A stretch of 34,425 nucleotides of DNA from Cryptomeria japonica (Eukaryota > Streptophyta > Pinopsida > Cupressales > Cupressaceae), in the NCBI RefSeq assembly GCF_030272615.1, contig NW_026729186.1:120001-154425 (forward strand), written 5' to 3'. The notes under the pieces are model-generated. The model ran no database searches, was not told the origin of the DNA, and worked only from the letters and a program-made list of their open reading frames with translations. Positions 33,377 to 34,425 of the stretch are shown here, one piece after another. The position numbers were made by a program, and so were the translations under genes. The number at the start of each line of letters is the position of its first letter. The first letter of the stretch is position 1.

Positions 33377-33690
33377 GCGAAGGTGCGCACCCGAGGCAAA
33401 CCGGGCAATTAACCCAACTTCCGATTTCGTGCACGCCAGGGTGGGTGCGCACCCAACAACCGGGCCTGGGAAGCCCCAATGCGAGAAACCCCACCAAACG
33501 CTCGGACAAAAAAAGAGGGGCCGCTCCAATAACCCCACTTCGGAGCGCACCAGAAACCACACTGGACGCTTGGGCAAAAATGTAATGCGCACCCGAAGCC
33601 CCTACCCAGAAATCCCCAGTTCGGACATGGGGAGCTGCAACGGTAAAAAGCCTCACTAAACTCTCGGACGGAAAGGTGGCTCGAGGGTAA
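33377..33690. other. Transition from cassette to 26S 3' flank
   Basis: After the cassette breaks off, the sequence resembles an internal cassette module (GGCAATTAACCCAACTTCCGA, then GCGAGAAACCCCACC and GGACAAAAAAAG) and then becomes unique. It includes one more copy of the GAGAAACCCC...GGACAAAAAAAG element seen inside the cassettes. No gene is recognised. Confidence 0.6.
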
Positions 33691-34137
33691 TGCCCGAAAC
33701 CCCACTTCCACTTCCGCTCTTCGGAGCCCCGCCTAGCACTTGGACGAAAAAAATGCGGCACATGGGTTGCCGAGCTTGGCACCTGGATGAGAAACCCCTC
33801 TTCGGAGCCCCGCCCGGCACTTGGACAAAAAAAGTGCAGCCCCCGGATGAGAAACCCCTCTTCGAAGCCCCGCCCAACACTTGGACGGAAAAAATGCGGC
33901 CCAAGGGTTGCCCAGCTTGGCCCCTGGATGAGAAACCCCTCTTCGAAGCCCCGCCCAACACTTGGACAAAAAAAATGCGGCCCAAGGGTTTTGCCCAGCT
34001 CGGCCCCCGGATGAGAAACCCCTCTTCGGAGCCCCGCCCAGCACTTGGACGAAAAAAATGCGGCCCAAGGGTTGCCCCATCTTGGCACCCGGATGAGAAA
34101 CCCCTCTTCAGAGCTTGGAAAACCCCACTCAGCCCTT
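33691..34137 (-). repeat. About 82-bp tandem repeats in the 26S 3' flank, possible Pol I terminator repeats
   Basis: GAGAAACCCCTCTTC recurs at 33789, 33849, 33930, 34013 and 34095 (spacing 60, 81, 83 and 82 bp), with a diverged copy near 33690. Each unit has GAGCCCCGCCCNNCACTTGGAC, A6-7 and TGCGGCCCAAGGGTTG. Read in the direction of 26S transcription, every unit has a T-run followed by GTCCAAGTG and GGGCGGGGC. Their place 260-710 bp downstream of the 26S end suits termination or 3'-end processing elements, but this is inference from position. Confidence 0.7.
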
Positions 34138-34397
34138 TGACAGGAAGGCGGACCCAGGGTCGCATCATATTTTCATCCACACTTGGCATCCGGGGAAGAA
34201 AAGAGTGCGCCACAAACCGCGCTCAACCCTTGGGCAAAGGAAAGGGTCGCACCGTCGGCAACCCCCGCTTGGCACTTGGCACTGGCAGAGGAACCCCGCC
34301 TCGAGGGACTTTGGAGATAGAGATGCGGGTCAGCGAGCAACGAAGAAGGTTAGAACTGTAAACCCCACCTACGACAGAGCCAAAAAAAAGAGGTCGC
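34138..34397 (-). other. 3' external spacer directly downstream of 26S
   Basis: Unique sequence between the 26S end and the 82-bp repeats. A T-rich run (minus strand CCTCTTTTTTTTGG, about 34379-34392) follows the 26S end within 10 bases. No other feature is recognised. Confidence 0.6.
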
Positions 34398-34425
34398 ACG
34401 AATCGAGGCGACAGAGGGCTGAATC
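34398..34425 (-). rRNA. 26S (25S/28S-type) ribosomal RNA, 3' end only
   Basis: The minus strand from the right edge begins GATTCAGCCCTCTGTCGC and ends CTCGATTCGT, matching the conserved last bases of plant 26S rRNA as I know them (GATTCAGCCC-TGTCGC-CGATTCGT). Only the final 28 nt or so are in the window, and the body lies beyond the right edge. The exact mature end may differ by one or two bases. This anchor sets the orientation of the whole spacer, with 45S transcription leftward on the minus strand. Confidence 0.85.

Overview
This window appears to be the nuclear ribosomal DNA intergenic spacer (IGS) of a land plant, most likely a gymnosperm. It contains no supportable protein-coding gene. 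Two anchors fix this reading. First, the right edge (about 34398-34425, minus strand) carries the 3' end of the 26S rRNA: read on the minus strand it starts GATTCAGCCCT and ends CGATTCGT. Second, three intact plant-type 5S rRNA genes lie on the plus strand at 12949, 20873 and 28797. The 5S sequence (GCRTTAGTGCACCGGATC near its 5' end, CCGG/CCGG in the inferred helix V) looks gymnosperm-like. This is a 5S gene embedded in the 26S-18S spacer (linked or L-type arrangement), with the 5S on the strand opposite to the 18S-5.8S-26S genes.

The 45S unit is read right to left (minus strand). In that direction the order is: 26S 3' end; a 3' flank with about 82-bp tandem units (33.7-34.1 kb); three large cassettes (two complete at exactly 7,924 bp, one shortened to about 5.8 kb), each holding one 5S gene followed by GTGCGCAC-rich modules and A/T-rich boxes; a G-rich about 12-bp repeat field (10.5-12.2 kb); then thirteen copies of a plant RNA polymerase I promoter-like element (minus strand TTATATAGGGG) between 10.25 and 6.14 kb. 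Those promoters sit in 157-bp, 311-bp and about 450-bp repeats, interrupted by a 52-bp satellite. Downstream lies a presumed 5' external transcribed spacer (ETS) of more than 6 kb, dominated by about 21 copies of a 188-bp repeat. The 18S gene itself is not in the window and would lie beyond the left edge.

Functionally, the promoters would drive pre-rRNA leftward. The promoter nearest the 18S side is the best gene-promoter candidate and has a near-perfect 30-bp inverted repeat just inside the predicted transcript. The 5S genes have internal control regions and T6 terminators and would be transcribed rightward by RNA polymerase III. The many long open frames across 13.5-33.4 kb, on both strands at once, result from GC-rich repeats with few stop codons. 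The spacer is at least 34.4 kb, so the whole rDNA unit would probably exceed 40 kb.
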